Source of the DNA: Bifidobacterium saguinibicoloris
GTDB taxonomy: Bacteria; Actinomycetota; Actinomycetes; Actinomycetales; Bifidobacteriaceae
Assembly (NCBI RefSeq): GCF_019331725.1
Contig: NZ_JAHBBF010000011.1
Coordinates: 1-64,000 of the forward strand
Reading direction: 5' to 3'
DNA length: 64,000 bases
Positions 1 through 8,335 of this stretch are shown here, piece after piece. The position numbers and the translations under genes are program-made. Below the pieces are notes generated by a model. The model made no database searches. It was not told the DNA's origin and saw only the letters and a list, made by a program, of their open reading frames with translations. How positions within the stretch are numbered: the stretch's first letter is position 1; every line of letters starts with the position of its first letter.

Positions 1-852
1 GGAAACTAGTCCGGGCAGGACGGGCCGGTGTTCATTTCTCACCACACGCCGAAGTGGACTAAATCCTGCCGCTCACATGGAGACTTTCCACACGCTCACA
101 CGGCCCACTTTCTATTGAACAGACACAACCCAACCGCGCCATATCCAACACCCCGGCCGCCGGCCACACCATCCGCCAGTCACACCGGCCGAACCGGCTA
201 TACTCGCACGGCGGCGCAGCACACCCTGCATCACCGATCCACGCAACGTCCCACCACGCCTCATGACAACCCGGTGTCCGATAAGACACCCGTACCGCCG
301 CAAACCGACCGCCACACATCAACCCGCGCCACCGCGCCATGCGGGTTTCACCACACCATGCGGAACAGGACATGGAACCGTTACGACTGTCGCACCTCAT
401 GACAACCCGGTGTCCGATAAGACATCCGTCTACAACGGTGTCCCATCGGACACCAGCCTGCCACAAGCCGACCGCCATACAGCGACCCTCACCGTTACAA
501 GCCGACCCCCATTCAACCCGCGTCACATCATCCGGCCACACCACATATCGATCCGTATCCACCGCCAAATCCAACGCGCATACGCACTCCCGGCCACCCA
601 TCGCCCGCCCGCACATCAATCAAACGGTGTCCCATCGGACACCGGGTTGCCACGACCGCGAAGGAACAACCGACGCCCCTCCGGGAACCCCGACACCACC
701 TAGTCACTACCCAGTCACTGCCCCGGCACCACCCAGTCACCACGCATCCGACACGGTTCTTCCTATGGACGGCTATCAGACGGCGGAATACCGCCGACTC
801 CCGGCCCTGACGCGCATTCGCGCCGAAAGCGCGCGGCTGGTAGACCGGGAGC
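1..852. other. Non-coding region rich in palindromes
   Basis: No convincing gene is seen here. The open frames overlap one another on both strands, have repetitive composition and match no family I recognise. The stretch holds at least four copies of a short palindrome (separate entry) and otherwise C/A-rich, low-complexity sequence. It ends just before the PLP-enzyme start at 853, so the promoter of that gene should lie in the last 100-150 bases, but I see no clear -35/-10 pair. Confidence 0.6.
273..643. repeat. Four dispersed copies of a GGTGTC-N6-GACACC palindrome
   Basis: Copies lie at 273-290, 409-426, 437-454 and 626-643. Each has arms GGTGTC and GACACC around a 6-base loop; the second copy has one mismatch (GACATC). 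The loop is CGATAA in the first two and CCATCG in the last two. Flanking bases are also conserved: copies 1 and 2 are preceded by TCATGACAACCC, and copy 4 is followed by the near reverse complement GGGTTGCCACGA. The element is therefore about 30 bp long and occurs in both orientations. Confidence 0.75.
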
Positions 853-2073
853 ATGACCTCAGATCTCGTACATCACGGCGAATCCTTCGACGGCACTCCC
901 CTCGGCTTCGCGACCAAATCCATCCACCTCGGCAACGGGGTCGACGCCGAAACCGGCGCGATCCGCCGCCCCATCACCCTCGCCAACGCGTACGCGCTGC
1001 CCTACGACCCCTCCGCCATCAACTGGTCCAGCTCGGACGTGAACCTGTACACACGCAACGGCCACCCCAACCAGCGCTACCTCGAAGCGAAACTCGCGAA
1101 CCTCGAAGGCACCGAGGACGCCGTCGTGCTCGCCTCCGGCGTCGCCGCACTCGCCGCCACCTTCACCACGCTGCTGAACCGCGGCGACCACGCGATCTTC
1201 TCCGACACCACCTACATCGCCGCATACCGTCTGCTCAACCAGATCCTGCCCGAAAAGTACGGCATCGAAACGTCCATCGTCGACACGTCGGACCCCGCCA
1301 ACATCGAACGCGCCATCAGACCGAACACGAAGCTCGTGCACATCGAGACGCCCGCCAACCCCACGCTCAAGGTGACCGACATCGAGGCGGCGGCGAAACT
1401 CGCACACAAGGCGGGCGCGCTGCTCAGCGTCGACAACACGTTCAACTCGCCGTTCAACGTGCGACCCGCAAGCCTCGGCGCGGATGTCGTCATCGAAAGC
1501 CTCACCAAATACATCAACGGACACGGCGACGCGCTCGGCGGCGCCATCGCCACCCGCAAAGAGATCACCGACCAGATCCGTTTCACGTATCAGGTGAACT
1601 ACGGCGGCATCATCTCCCCGTTCAACGCATGGCTCATCAACCGCGGCTCCGTCACGCTGCCGCTGCGCATGCGACAGCACAACGCGTCCGCGCTGGCCAT
1701 CGCGAAGCACTTGGAATCGCTGCCGCAGGTGCGGTTCGTGGCGTATCCGGGGCTCAAGTCGCATCCGGGGCACGACGTGGCCGTCCGCCAGCTCGCCCGT
1801 CCGGACGCCGGCTTCGGCGGCGTGCTCTCGTTCGGACTCGACACCGACCACGACGGGCACAACCGCTTCGTCTCGAAGTTGAACGTCATCACGTCGGCCG
1901 TGTCGCTCGGCCACGACGAAAGCCTCATCGTGTTCCTCGGCGAGGACGACGAACGCCAGTACCTGTACCCGCCGGAGTTCCACCGCGGCTTCTTCCGCCT
2001 CGCCGTGGGCCTCGAGGACACCGACGATCTTATCCGCGACATCGACCACGCACTCGCCGAAGCCGGGTTGTAG
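853..2073 (+). CDS. Cys/Met-metabolism PLP-dependent enzyme (cystathionine gamma-synthase/lyase family)
   Basis: 406 residues, the usual length for fold-type I enzymes of the transsulfuration family. They use pyridoxal phosphate to make or break C-S bonds in methionine and cysteine metabolism, in the cytosol. The PLP-binding lysine is K219 in SLTKYINGHGDALGG, and the phosphate-contact motif is YTRNGHPN (residues 66-73), close to the family's YSRxxNPT. SVDNT near 192-196 supplies the ring-contact aspartate. The start at 853 is the first ATG, but no well-spaced ribosome site precedes it. It stands alone, with repeat-rich DNA on both sides. Whether it is a synthase, a gamma-lyase or an O-acylhomoserine sulfhydrylase cannot be decided from the motifs, so no gene symbol is given. 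Confidence 0.85.
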   Translation: MTSDLVHHGESFDGTPLGFATKSIHLGNGVDAETGAIRRPITLANAYALPYDPSAINWSSSDVNLYTRNGHPNQRYLEAKLANLEGTEDAVVLASGVAALAATFTTLLNRGDHAIFSDTTYIAAYRLLNQILPEKYGIETSIVDTSDPANIERAIRPNTKLVHIETPANPTLKVTDIEAAAKLAHKAGALLSVDNTFNSPFNVRPASLGADVVIESLTKYINGHGDALGGAIATRKEITDQIRFTYQVNYGGIISPFNAWLINRGSVTLPLRMRQHNASALAIAKHLESLPQVRFVAYPGLKSHPGHDVAVRQLARPDAGFGGVLSFGLDTDHDGHNRFVSKLNVITSAVSLGHDESLIVFLGEDDERQYLYPPEFHRGFFRLAVGLEDTDDLIRDIDHALAEAGL

Positions 2074-2227
2074 GCAAGGTCAAGTGCAAAGGCCGCCCCG
2101 TAGAGACCAGGCGCCGAAGCCGGACGTGAGCGGTCATCAGGAACCGGGCTTGTTCGGCTGTAGGGGCCCGGCCCACGGAAAGCCGTATCCCCGCATGATG
2201 CATGATGCGCCGAGGGGCTCCGTCACT

Positions 2228-2290
2228 GTGAACCGCCCCCGATTGTTGGACTGAAGTAATTCAGATTCGATGATCGGAGGTGCGGTTCAC
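2228..2290. repeat. Nested palindromic element
   Basis: A 63-bp structure with three nested stems: outer GTGAACCGC (2228-2236) with GCGGTTCAC (2282-2290), middle CCGAT with ATCGG, and inner CTGAA-GTAA-TTCAG (2251-2264). It lies about 150 bp after the PLP-enzyme stop. There is no T-run, so it is not a typical terminator. It could be a small mobile palindromic element or a structured 3' region. Confidence 0.55.
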
Positions 2291-2354
2291 ATCATGGAAC
2301 GCCCCTCCGACCTCGAGCCCGTGGACCCGGAAGAGCAGCAACCACCTCCATTAC

Positions 2355-2591
2355 ACTCCGGACCACAGCACCTTGGTCCGGAAGGCCGCGCTGACCTCAA
2401 ATCGCACTCCGGGGCCACAATTCCTGCACCCGGAACACACCAACACCGCCTTCCCCGCACTCCGGACCACAGCACCCTGGCCCGGAAGGCCGCGCTGACC
2501 TCAAATCGCACTCCGGGGCCACAATCCCTGCACCCGGAACACACCAACACCGCCTTCCCCGCACTCCGGACCACAGCACCCTGGCCCGGAA
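2355..2591. repeat. 104-bp direct tandem repeat, about 2.3 copies
   Basis: Units begin at 2355, 2459 and 2563 (partial, to 2591), each opening with ACTCCGGACCACAGCACC. The spacing is exactly 104 bp, and the first two units differ at only a few bases. A shorter motif (GCACTCCGG plus GGCCACAA) recurs inside each unit. Frames through it on either strand look like by-products of the repeat rather than genes. Confidence 0.8.
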
Positions 2592-2707
2592 CACCACACA
2601 GTCCCCGAATCACATTCCCGGTCCACTATCCCCTAGCCCCAGCGAGGCAATCTGGCAAGAACCACCCGAACCGCTTCACAAACCAAGCACCATGCGAAGC
2701 ATACGAA

Positions 2708-2743
2708 AGGGGCCGCCTCCGAAATGCTTCGGAAGCGGCCCCT
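2708..2743 (-). terminator. Rho-independent terminator of pnp
   Basis: A long GC-rich hairpin with outer arms AGGGGCCGC and GCGGCCCCT and an inner TCCGAA/TTCGGA stem, followed on the minus strand by TTTCG. It starts about 65 bases after the pnp stop. Confidence 0.85.
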
Positions 2744-2807
2744 GACCAGTCGGACTCAATCAGGCCCACGCTTCAGGCGTCAGACCCAGACCCCGGCATC
2801 AGCCGAA

Positions 2808-5627
2808 TCAGTCCTCGAACGGATCGAAGTCGCGGCGCACGCGGCGACGCGGGCGCTCGTTGCGCTCCACGCGGTCGGCGTGGTACTCGTCGTAGTTCTC
2901 GTCGGTGGCATAGCGCGGGTTGCGGTCGTAACCACCGCGGCCACCACGGCCGCCACGGGAGCCGCGACGGTCGTCGCGATCATCGCGATCGGCGGAACGA
3001 CGACGACGCGGACGGTCGTCATCGCGATCGGAACGGTCGGAACGATCGGAACGGTCGGCGCGGGAGCCGCGACGGTCGTCACGATCGTAGTCGCGGTCGT
3101 CACGGTCATCGCGATCGGCGGAACGACGACGACGCGGACGATCGTCGTAATCGCGGTCATCACGACGATCGTCGTCGTAATCGCGATCGGCGGAGCGACG
3201 GCGACGCGGACGATCGTCGTAATCGCGGTCGTCGTCATCGTCGCGGTCCACCGGACGGCGACGACGCGGACGATCGTCGAAGTCGCGGTCGTCACGGTCG
3301 TCACGGTCGCGACGCGGGCCACGGCCGCCGCGCGGACCACGGTCGCCACGGTCGCCACGGTCATCGCGGTCGTCACGGCCGCCACGCGGACCACGGTCGC
3401 CGCCACGACGGGCGCCGGACTCCTGGTCCTCGAAGCCGGGGATGGCGAGGGAGATCTTGCCGCGGTCGTCGACGCCCTGGACGACGACCTCGACGGTGTC
3501 GCCCTCCTTGAGGACGTCTTCGACCTGGTCGATGCGCTCGCCGTTGGCGAGGTTGCGGATCTGGGAGATGTGCAGCAGGCCGTCGGTGCCCGGCGTGAGG
3601 TTCACGAACGCACCGAACGACGTGGTCTTGACGACCTTGCCGTTGTAGGTCTCGCCCGGCTGCGGCACGTGCGGGTTGGCGATCTGGTCGATGATCTCCT
3701 TGGCCTTCTGCGCGGCCTCGCCGCCTTCGGAGGAGATGAACACGGTGCCGTCATCCTCGATGGCGATCTCGGCGCCGGTGTCCTCCTGGATCTGGTTGAT
3801 CATCTTGCCCTTCGGTCCGATGATCTCGCCGATCTTCTCGACCGGAACGGTGGTGGTGATGATGCGCGGGGCGTACTCGCTCATCTCGGCCGGGCCGTCG
3901 ATGCACTCGTTGATGACCTCGAGGATGGTGGTGCGGGCGTCCTTGGCCTGCTGCAGGGCGGCGGCCAGGATGTCGGCGGGGATGCCGTCGAGCTTGGTGT
4001 CGAGCTGCAGGGCGGTGATGAACTCGGAGGTGCCGGCGACCTTGAAGTCCATGTCGCCGAACGCGTCCTCGGCGCCCAGGATGTCGGTCAGGGTCTTGTA
4101 GATGTGCTGGCCGTCCACGTCGCCGGACACGAGGCCCATGGCGATGCCGGCCACCGGGGCCTTGAGCGGCACGCCGGCCGCGAGCAGGGACAGGGTGGAG
4201 GCGCACACGGAGCCCATGGAGGTGGAGCCGTTGGAGCCGATGGCCTCGGAGACCTGACGGATGGCGTAGGGGAACTCCTCGCGGTCCGGCAGCACCGGGA
4301 CGAGGGCCTTCTCGGCGAGGGCGCCGTGGCCGATCTCGCGGCGCTTCGGGGAGCCGACGCGGCCGGTCTCGCCGGTGGAGTACGGCGGCATCTCGTAGTT
4401 GTGCATGTAGCGCTTGGACTGCGGGCCGGAGAGGGAGTCGAGCTGCTGCTCCATCTTGAGCATGTTCAGCGTGGTGACGCCCAGGATCTGGGTTTCGCCG
4501 CGCTGGAACAGGGCGGAGCCGTGGACGCGCGGCACGATGTCCACTTCGGCGGACAGGGTGCGGATGTCCTTGAGACCGCGGCCGTCGATGCGGTAGTCCT
4601 CGGTGAGGATGCGGCGACGCACGATCTGGCGCTGCAGCTCCTTGAACGCGTTGCCGAGCTCCTTGTCCTTCTCGGCGTCGTCCATGTCGGTGAACTCGTT
4701 GGCGAGGATCTCGCGCACGTGCTCCTTGATCTCGTGGATGCGCTCCTGGCGGGGCAGCTTCTCCGCGATGGTGAGGGCCTCGTCGAGGTCCTTGTGCGCG
4801 ATCTCGTCGATGCGGTTGTAGAGGTCCTCGGTGTACTCCGGGAACAGCGGGAATTCGCGGGTCTCCTTCGCCGCGGCGGCCTTGAGCTCGTTCTGGGCCT
4901 CGCAGATGACCTTGATGAACGGCTTGGCGGCTTCGAGGCCTTCGGCCACGACGGCCTCGTCCGGCTTGGTCTGGCCCTCGTCGTAGATGAGGTGCCAAGC
5001 GTTCTTGCCGGCGCCGGCCTCAATCATGGCGATGGCGACGTCGCCGTTCTCGATGACGCGGCCGGCCACGACGATCTCGAAGACGGCGCGTTCGCGCTCG
5101 CTCCACTTCGGGAAGGCGACCCACTGGCCGTCGATGAGGGCCAGGCGCACGCCGGAGACCGGGCCGCCGAACGGCAGGCCGGAGATCATGGTGGAGGCGG
5201 AGGCGGCGTTGAGGGCCACCACGTCGTACGCGTCATCCGGGTTGACGGCGAGGATGGTCTCGACGACCTGGACCTCGTTGCGCAGCGTGTGCGGGAACAG
5301 CGGGCGCAGCGGGCGGTCGATGATGCGGCAGGCCAGGATCGCGTCGTTGGACGGGCGGCCCTCACGGCGGAAGAAGGAGCCGGGGATCTTGCCGGCGGCG
5401 TACATCTTCTCTTCGACGTCGACGGTCAGCGGGAAGAAGTCGTAGTTCTCCTTCGGGCTGTTGCCGGCGGTGGTGGTGCTGAGCACCATGGTGTCGTCGT
5501 CCAGATAGGCGGCGACGGCGCCGTCCGCCTGCTGGGCGAGACGGCCGGTTTCGAAGCGCAGCGTGCGCTTGCCGAACGATCCGTTGTCGATGACGGCCTC
5601 TGCGGCCTTGATTTCGGGACCCTCCAT
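2808..5627 (-). CDS. pnp: Polyribonucleotide nucleotidyltransferase (PNPase) with long Arg/Asp-rich tail
   Basis: 939 residues. PNPase degrades RNA 3' to 5' by phosphorolysis and is a core part of bacterial RNA-decay complexes. Two RNase PH-like domains fill roughly residues 1-580. A KH domain follows ([18 protein letters not shown], near 600), then an S1 domain ([18 protein letters not shown], about 655-730). After that comes an unusual tail of about 205 residues built of Arg, Asp and Gly repeats such as [12 protein letters not shown] and RGGRGG. Typical PNPases stop near 700-750 residues, so the tail is an extension likely to be disordered and RNA-binding. The ATG at 5627 is chosen because AAGGAGG lies at the right distance; frames reaching further upstream lack this. 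rpsO lies upstream on the same strand with its own terminator, the classical rpsO-pnp order. Confidence 0.97.
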   Translation of the reverse strand: MEGPEIKAAEAVIDNGSFGKRTLRFETGRLAQQADGAVAAYLDDDTMVLSTTTAGNSPKENYDFFPLTVDVEEKMYAAGKIPGSFFRREGRPSNDAILACRIIDRPLRPLFPHTLRNEVQVVETILAVNPDDAYDVVALNAASASTMISGLPFGGPVSGVRLALIDGQWVAFPKWSERERAVFEIVVAGRVIENGDVAIAMIEAGAGKNAWHLIYDEGQTKPDEAVVAEGLEAAKPFIKVICEAQNELKAAAAKETREFPLFPEYTEDLYNRIDEIAHKDLDEALTIAEKLPRQERIHEIKEHVREILANEFTDMDDAEKDKELGNAFKELQRQIVRRRILTEDYRIDGRGLKDIRTLSAEVDIVPRVHGSALFQRGETQILGVTTLNMLKMEQQLDSLSGPQSKRYMHNYEMPPYSTGETGRVGSPKRREIGHGALAEKALVPVLPDREEFPYAIRQVSEAIGSNGSTSMGSVCASTLSLLAAGVPLKAPVAGIAMGLVSGDVDGQHIYKTLTDILGAEDAFGDMDFKVAGTSEFITALQLDTKLDGIPADILAAALQQAKDARTTILEVINECIDGPAEMSEYAPRIITTTVPVEKIGEIIGPKGKMINQIQEDTGAEIAIEDDGTVFISSEGGEAAQKAKEIIDQIANPHVPQPGETYNGKVVKTTSFGAFVNLTPGTDGLLHISQIRNLANGERIDQVEDVLKEGDTVEVVVQGVDDRGKISLAIPGFEDQESGARRGGDRGPRGGRDDRDDRGDRGDRGPRGGRGPRRDRDDRDDRDFDDRPRRRRPVDRDDDDDRDYDDRPRRRRSADRDYDDDRRDDRDYDDRPRRRRSADRDDRDDRDYDRDDRRGSRADRSDRSDRSDRDDDRPRRRRSADRDDRDDRRGSRGGRGGRGGYDRNPRYATDENYDEYHADRVERNERPRRRVRRDFDPFED

Positions 5628-5972
5628 AGGGTTCCTCCTTTGTTCTTGTTCTGTTGTGTGTTCCTTGTTGTCCTGCAACCTGTGGCCCTTCTTCAGCCGG
5701 GCCTGGCTCTTCACATTCGCTTCTGGTTTCGGCGGTGCGTTCCGGCGCCTTCCGGTGCGTTCCGCGTTCCGGTTCCGGTGCCGTCCGTCGCCGCCGCGCG
5801 GCCCCCGGCCGCGTTCCTCGTGTCAACCTCTCGATTCGTAAAACCGGGCCTCTCTTGTCGGCCGCCCTTGCGGCCTATCCTCTTCGGCCCGTTCCCTTCT
5901 CGTCGGCGTTGCCGTTGGCAGGCGTATGCAAAACGCCCGAGCGCCTGTGGGCGCCCGGGCGGAAGTCTTGAG
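5628..5972. other. rpsO-pnp intergenic region
   Basis: 345 bp between rpsO and pnp, both read on the minus strand. It contains the rpsO terminator and the pnp leader. Frames crossing it on either strand look like chance frames. I see no clear promoter hexamers. In many bacteria this leader is the target of PNPase and RNase III autoregulation, but no such hairpin is obvious here. Confidence 0.6.
5934..5961 (-). terminator. Rho-independent terminator of rpsO
   Basis: Stem of CGCCCG and GCGCC arms with one A-C mismatch and a TGT loop, followed on the minus strand by TTTTGC. It begins 12 bases after the rpsO stop. Confidence 0.85.
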
Positions 5973-6242
5973 TTATCGACGCAGACCCAGCTTCTCGATC
6001 AGCGCACGGTAACGGTTGATGTCGTTGCGCTTGAGGTAGTCCAGCAGGGCGCGACGGTCACCGATCATCATCTGCATGCCGCGACGGGAGTGGTGGTCGT
6101 GCTGGTGCATCTTGAGGTGCTCGGTGAGGTCGGAGATGCGCTTGGAGAGGAGCGCGACCTGGACCTCCGGGGAGCCGGTGTCGCCTTCGTGCGTCGCGTA
6201 TTCGTCGATGATCTGCTTCTTCTGTTCAGCCGTCAGTGCCAC
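5973..6242 (-). CDS. rpsO: 30S ribosomal protein S15
   Basis: 89 residues, the standard length. S15 binds the central domain of 16S rRNA and forms the B4 bridge to the large subunit. The S15 signature is clear: [19 protein letters not shown] near the N terminus, [14 protein letters not shown] in the middle, and [28 protein letters not shown] at the end. The start is GTG at 6242, behind AAGGAGG. An out-of-frame ATG overlaps the ribosome site and should not be used as the start. Confidence 0.98.
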   Translation of the reverse strand: MALTAEQKKQIIDEYATHEGDTGSPEVQVALLSKRISDLTEHLKMHQHDHHSRRGMQMMIGDRRALLDYLKRNDINRYRALIEKLGLRR

Positions 6243-6369
6243 GGCATCCTCCTTATGGTCGGTTTGTTGCGCGGTGCCCCGGGCTTGCTGCTCGGAGCGC
6301 TCTCTATCCGCGGGCGATTTACGCCAAAGAGCAACTATAGGGGGTGGTACGGACCATGCGGCGTTCCGT

Positions 6370-6417
6370 CGTGACGTGCGCCGTGACGTCCGTCGTGACG
6401 TGCGTCGTGACGCGACC
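6370..6417. repeat. 12-bp tandem repeat, 4 copies
   Basis: Four consecutive 12-bp units starting at 6370, 6382, 6394 and 6406, consensus CGTGACGTSCGT, with the last unit diverged. They lie between rpsO and the membrane-protein gene downstream of 6455, so they could affect the rpsO promoter or the 3' end of the neighbouring gene. Confidence 0.7.
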
Positions 6418-6454
6418 GTCCGGCCGGCCGCGTCGCCCCCACCTGTCTACGCCG

Positions 6455-7144
6455 TCACGCCGCCGCGCCGACGGTGGCGAGCACGCCGCCGAACATCACG
6501 ATGAGCAGGGCCGCGGTCTCGATGGCGAAGAACAGGATGAACGACGTCCAGCTGCGCGTGAGCACGTTGAGCGGCGAGTCCTTGCGGATGATGACGAGCA
6601 GGCCCACCCACACCACGGCGAACACGGCCACGCCGAATCCGGCGGCGATGATGCCGAGGTCGGCGGCGTTGGCCATGGCCGCCGCGTCGCCGTACACCAC
6701 GTAGGTGGAGTACCAGAAGTCGAAGCGGAGAAGGCACACGCCGGCGATGAACTGTTCGGCGGCGAGGCCCACGGTGAACACCACGCGCCACAGCCATCGC
6801 CCGGAGTCGACCACGGCGAGGCCGAGACCCGCCAACGCCACGAGGGTGACGGTCCAGGAGAGGAACGTCACGCCTTGCGGGGTGAACGCGGTGAAGCGTT
6901 CGGTCACCCATGCGGTGTGTTGCGCGGCGAGCATGCGTCCGTACCAGTAGGGGGCGATGATGGCGACGAGCACGGCCGCCCCGTACACCACCCATTGCAC
7001 GGGGTGGGAGCGGCGGCGTTCGATGTCCGCCAGGGAGAGGTCGGTTTCGGGGATGGAGGGGTCCGGGTGTTTGGACACTTCGACCGTCTCCACCGCGCCG
7101 TCCACGATTTCGGTGGCTTCGTTGTGTTCGCTGCTGTCCGCCAT
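6455..7144 (-). CDS. Uncharacterised membrane protein with about five transmembrane segments
   Basis: 229 residues from the ATG at 7144. The first 60 or so residues are polar and acidic. They are followed by about five hydrophobic segments: WVVYGAAVLVAIIAPYWYG, FLSWTVTLVALAGLGLAVV, VVFTVGLAAEQFIAGVCLL, GIIAAGFGVAVFAVVWVGLLVII, and a final one ending GGVLATVGAAA. I recognise no functional motif or named family. GGAG lies 11 bases before the chosen ATG; a longer frame to 7234 is possible, but its extra residues look non-native. It sits upstream of rpsO on the same strand with a 12-bp repeat between them, so an operon is doubtful. Confidence 0.75.
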   Translation of the reverse strand: MADSSEHNEATEIVDGAVETVEVSKHPDPSIPETDLSLADIERRRSHPVQWVVYGAAVLVAIIAPYWYGRMLAAQHTAWVTERFTAFTPQGVTFLSWTVTLVALAGLGLAVVDSGRWLWRVVFTVGLAAEQFIAGVCLLRFDFWYSTYVVYGDAAAMANAADLGIIAAGFGVAVFAVVWVGLLVIIRKDSPLNVLTRSWTSFILFFAIETAALLIVMFGGVLATVGAAA

Positions 7145-7252
7145 GCGCCCGCTGCTCCGCCTTGTCTCGCCGTTGTTGTCTGGTTGCGTGGTCCAGTGTA
7201 GTAGGCCCGCCGGTGGAGGGATGCGCGACGCCACGCCGGCGCGACCATGCGG

Positions 7253-7903
7253 TCACGCGGACGCGGCCACGCCGGGATGGAGGTCGGCCTGCATGAGCGA
7301 CGCGGTCTCCTCGCCGCCGTCGGCGGCTTCCGCGTCGCCCGTCTCCGGTTCGCCCAAGCGACCGGCGGCTTTTTCGGCGTCAAGCATGGCGGTGAGCATG
7401 GCGACCTTGTGTTCGAGTTCGTCGATGCGTCGCACCTGCTGCGAGATGAGCAGGTCGCGGATGTCGTCGGACCCGCCCACGCCCATCGCGACGTCCGTCT
7501 CGCCGGACGCCGCGGGAAGCACGATGGCGCGTTGCGACGCGTCGACAGCGAACGACGCGGGTGTCTTCCTTCCGCGCGTCGCGCGGGAGGTCCATCGTCG
7601 CCGCTCCCCTCCGACGCCCTCCTCGCCGGACGTCCCCTCCGCCTGGTCCGAAAGGAGATCGCGGTAGTCCTCCCGCCAGCGGGCGAAGCAGCGTTCGATG
7701 CGCTTGTAGCCGATGAGCGCGGGGTCGAGTCCCGCTTCGCGGAACAGTTTGACGGGTGAGCCGCCTTGGTTGTATTGGATGATGCAGTATCGTTTGAAGG
7801 CCTCGGCGTAGGTGATCCGCTTGGGCGAGGCCTCGACGACCGCCGGCAACGATTTGAGATACGTGACTTCTTCGGGACTGAACTTCCCTCCGCCGCTGAC
7901 CAT
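7253..7903 (-). CDS. Putative HTH DNA-binding protein with C-terminal coiled coil
   Basis: 216 residues from the ATG at 7903, behind AAAGGAG (spacing about 11). An alternative ATG at 7966 is also preceded by GGGGGAG. The N-terminal half contains KFSPEEVTYLKSLPAVV and then ITYAEAFKRYCIIQYNQGGSPVKLFREAGL, which resembles the helix-turn-helix start of IS3-type transposases, followed by IGYKRIERCFARW. The C-terminal third holds a heptad-like stretch, RDLLISQQVRRIDELEHKVAMLTAMLDAEK, that should form a coiled coil. There is no catalytic DDE domain. This suggests a transposase-derived regulator that dimerises, but the function is unknown. It faces the same way as the pilus operon behind it, with the pilus terminator in between. 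Confidence 0.7.
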   Translation of the reverse strand: MVSGGGKFSPEEVTYLKSLPAVVEASPKRITYAEAFKRYCIIQYNQGGSPVKLFREAGLDPALIGYKRIERCFARWREDYRDLLSDQAEGTSGEEGVGGERRRWTSRATRGRKTPASFAVDASQRAIVLPAASGETDVAMGVGGSDDIRDLLISQQVRRIDELEHKVAMLTAMLDAEKAAGRLGEPETGDAEAADGGEETASLMQADLHPGVAASA

Positions 7904-8217
7904 GATGTACTGCGCTCCTTTGTCTACGGCGACGTTTCTGCTCGGATGGGGACGGACGTCGTTCATTCGTGGCGATTGCTCCCCCTCGTCGTCATATGGC
8001 GAAGATGGTAACCCCGCGGAACGGTTTACCAATAACCCCGATACGGGGGTATTTTTCTTCCCCGATGTCCGCGGGTCCTTCCACGCGCATCCCGGTGGGC
8101 GGATGGAGATGGCGGGGACGACCAGCGCGACCGGGATGAACCGCCCGGAACGACTTGGGAGACAGACGCAACCGGAACGACCGGGGGGAGACCGGAACGC
8201 GAACCTCCCGATACGAC
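7904..8217. other. Leader region of the HTH gene
   Basis: No gene seen. The stretch includes an imperfect inverted repeat GGTAACC (8007-8013) / GGTTTACC (8023-8030) about 105 bp upstream of the 7903 start, which could be an operator for a dimeric regulator. Next to it is a small hairpin ACCCCG-ATA-CGGGGGT (8035-8050) followed by TTTTT on the plus strand, which looks like a weak plus-strand terminator. Confidence 0.45.
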
Positions 8218-8253
8218 GAGGTGGCCGGCCCGGAAATCCGGGCCGGCCACCTC
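8218..8253 (-). terminator. Strong hairpin terminator of the pilus operon
   Basis: A perfect 16-bp stem (GAGGTGGCCGGCCCGG with its complement) around a 4-base loop, about 80 bases past the stop of the second pilin gene. It ends the operon before any sortase gene. Confidence 0.85.
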
Positions 8254-8335
8254 ATATCGTCATCGTTCCTGCGTGTGCGGGTCTCGACCGTTAGAGCCGC
8301 GACCCGTCACACCACAGCAGCGATGGTGGTCAGGC

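Noticed and set aside
339..2129. A 596-residue frame overlapping the PLP-enzyme gene and the upstream repeats
   Set aside because: It is Arg/His/Pro-rich, has no family, and overlaps the well-supported PLP enzyme in another frame.
2808..3440. The repetitive DNA at the 3' end of pnp as a tandem repeat or satellite element
   Set aside because: It is in frame with pnp and encodes the Arg/Asp-rich tail. The repetition follows from the protein composition.
2724..6374. A 1,216-residue plus-strand frame over pnp and rpsO
   Set aside because: It is the antisense shadow of two certain genes, with valine/alanine/threonine-rich low complexity and no ribosome site or family.
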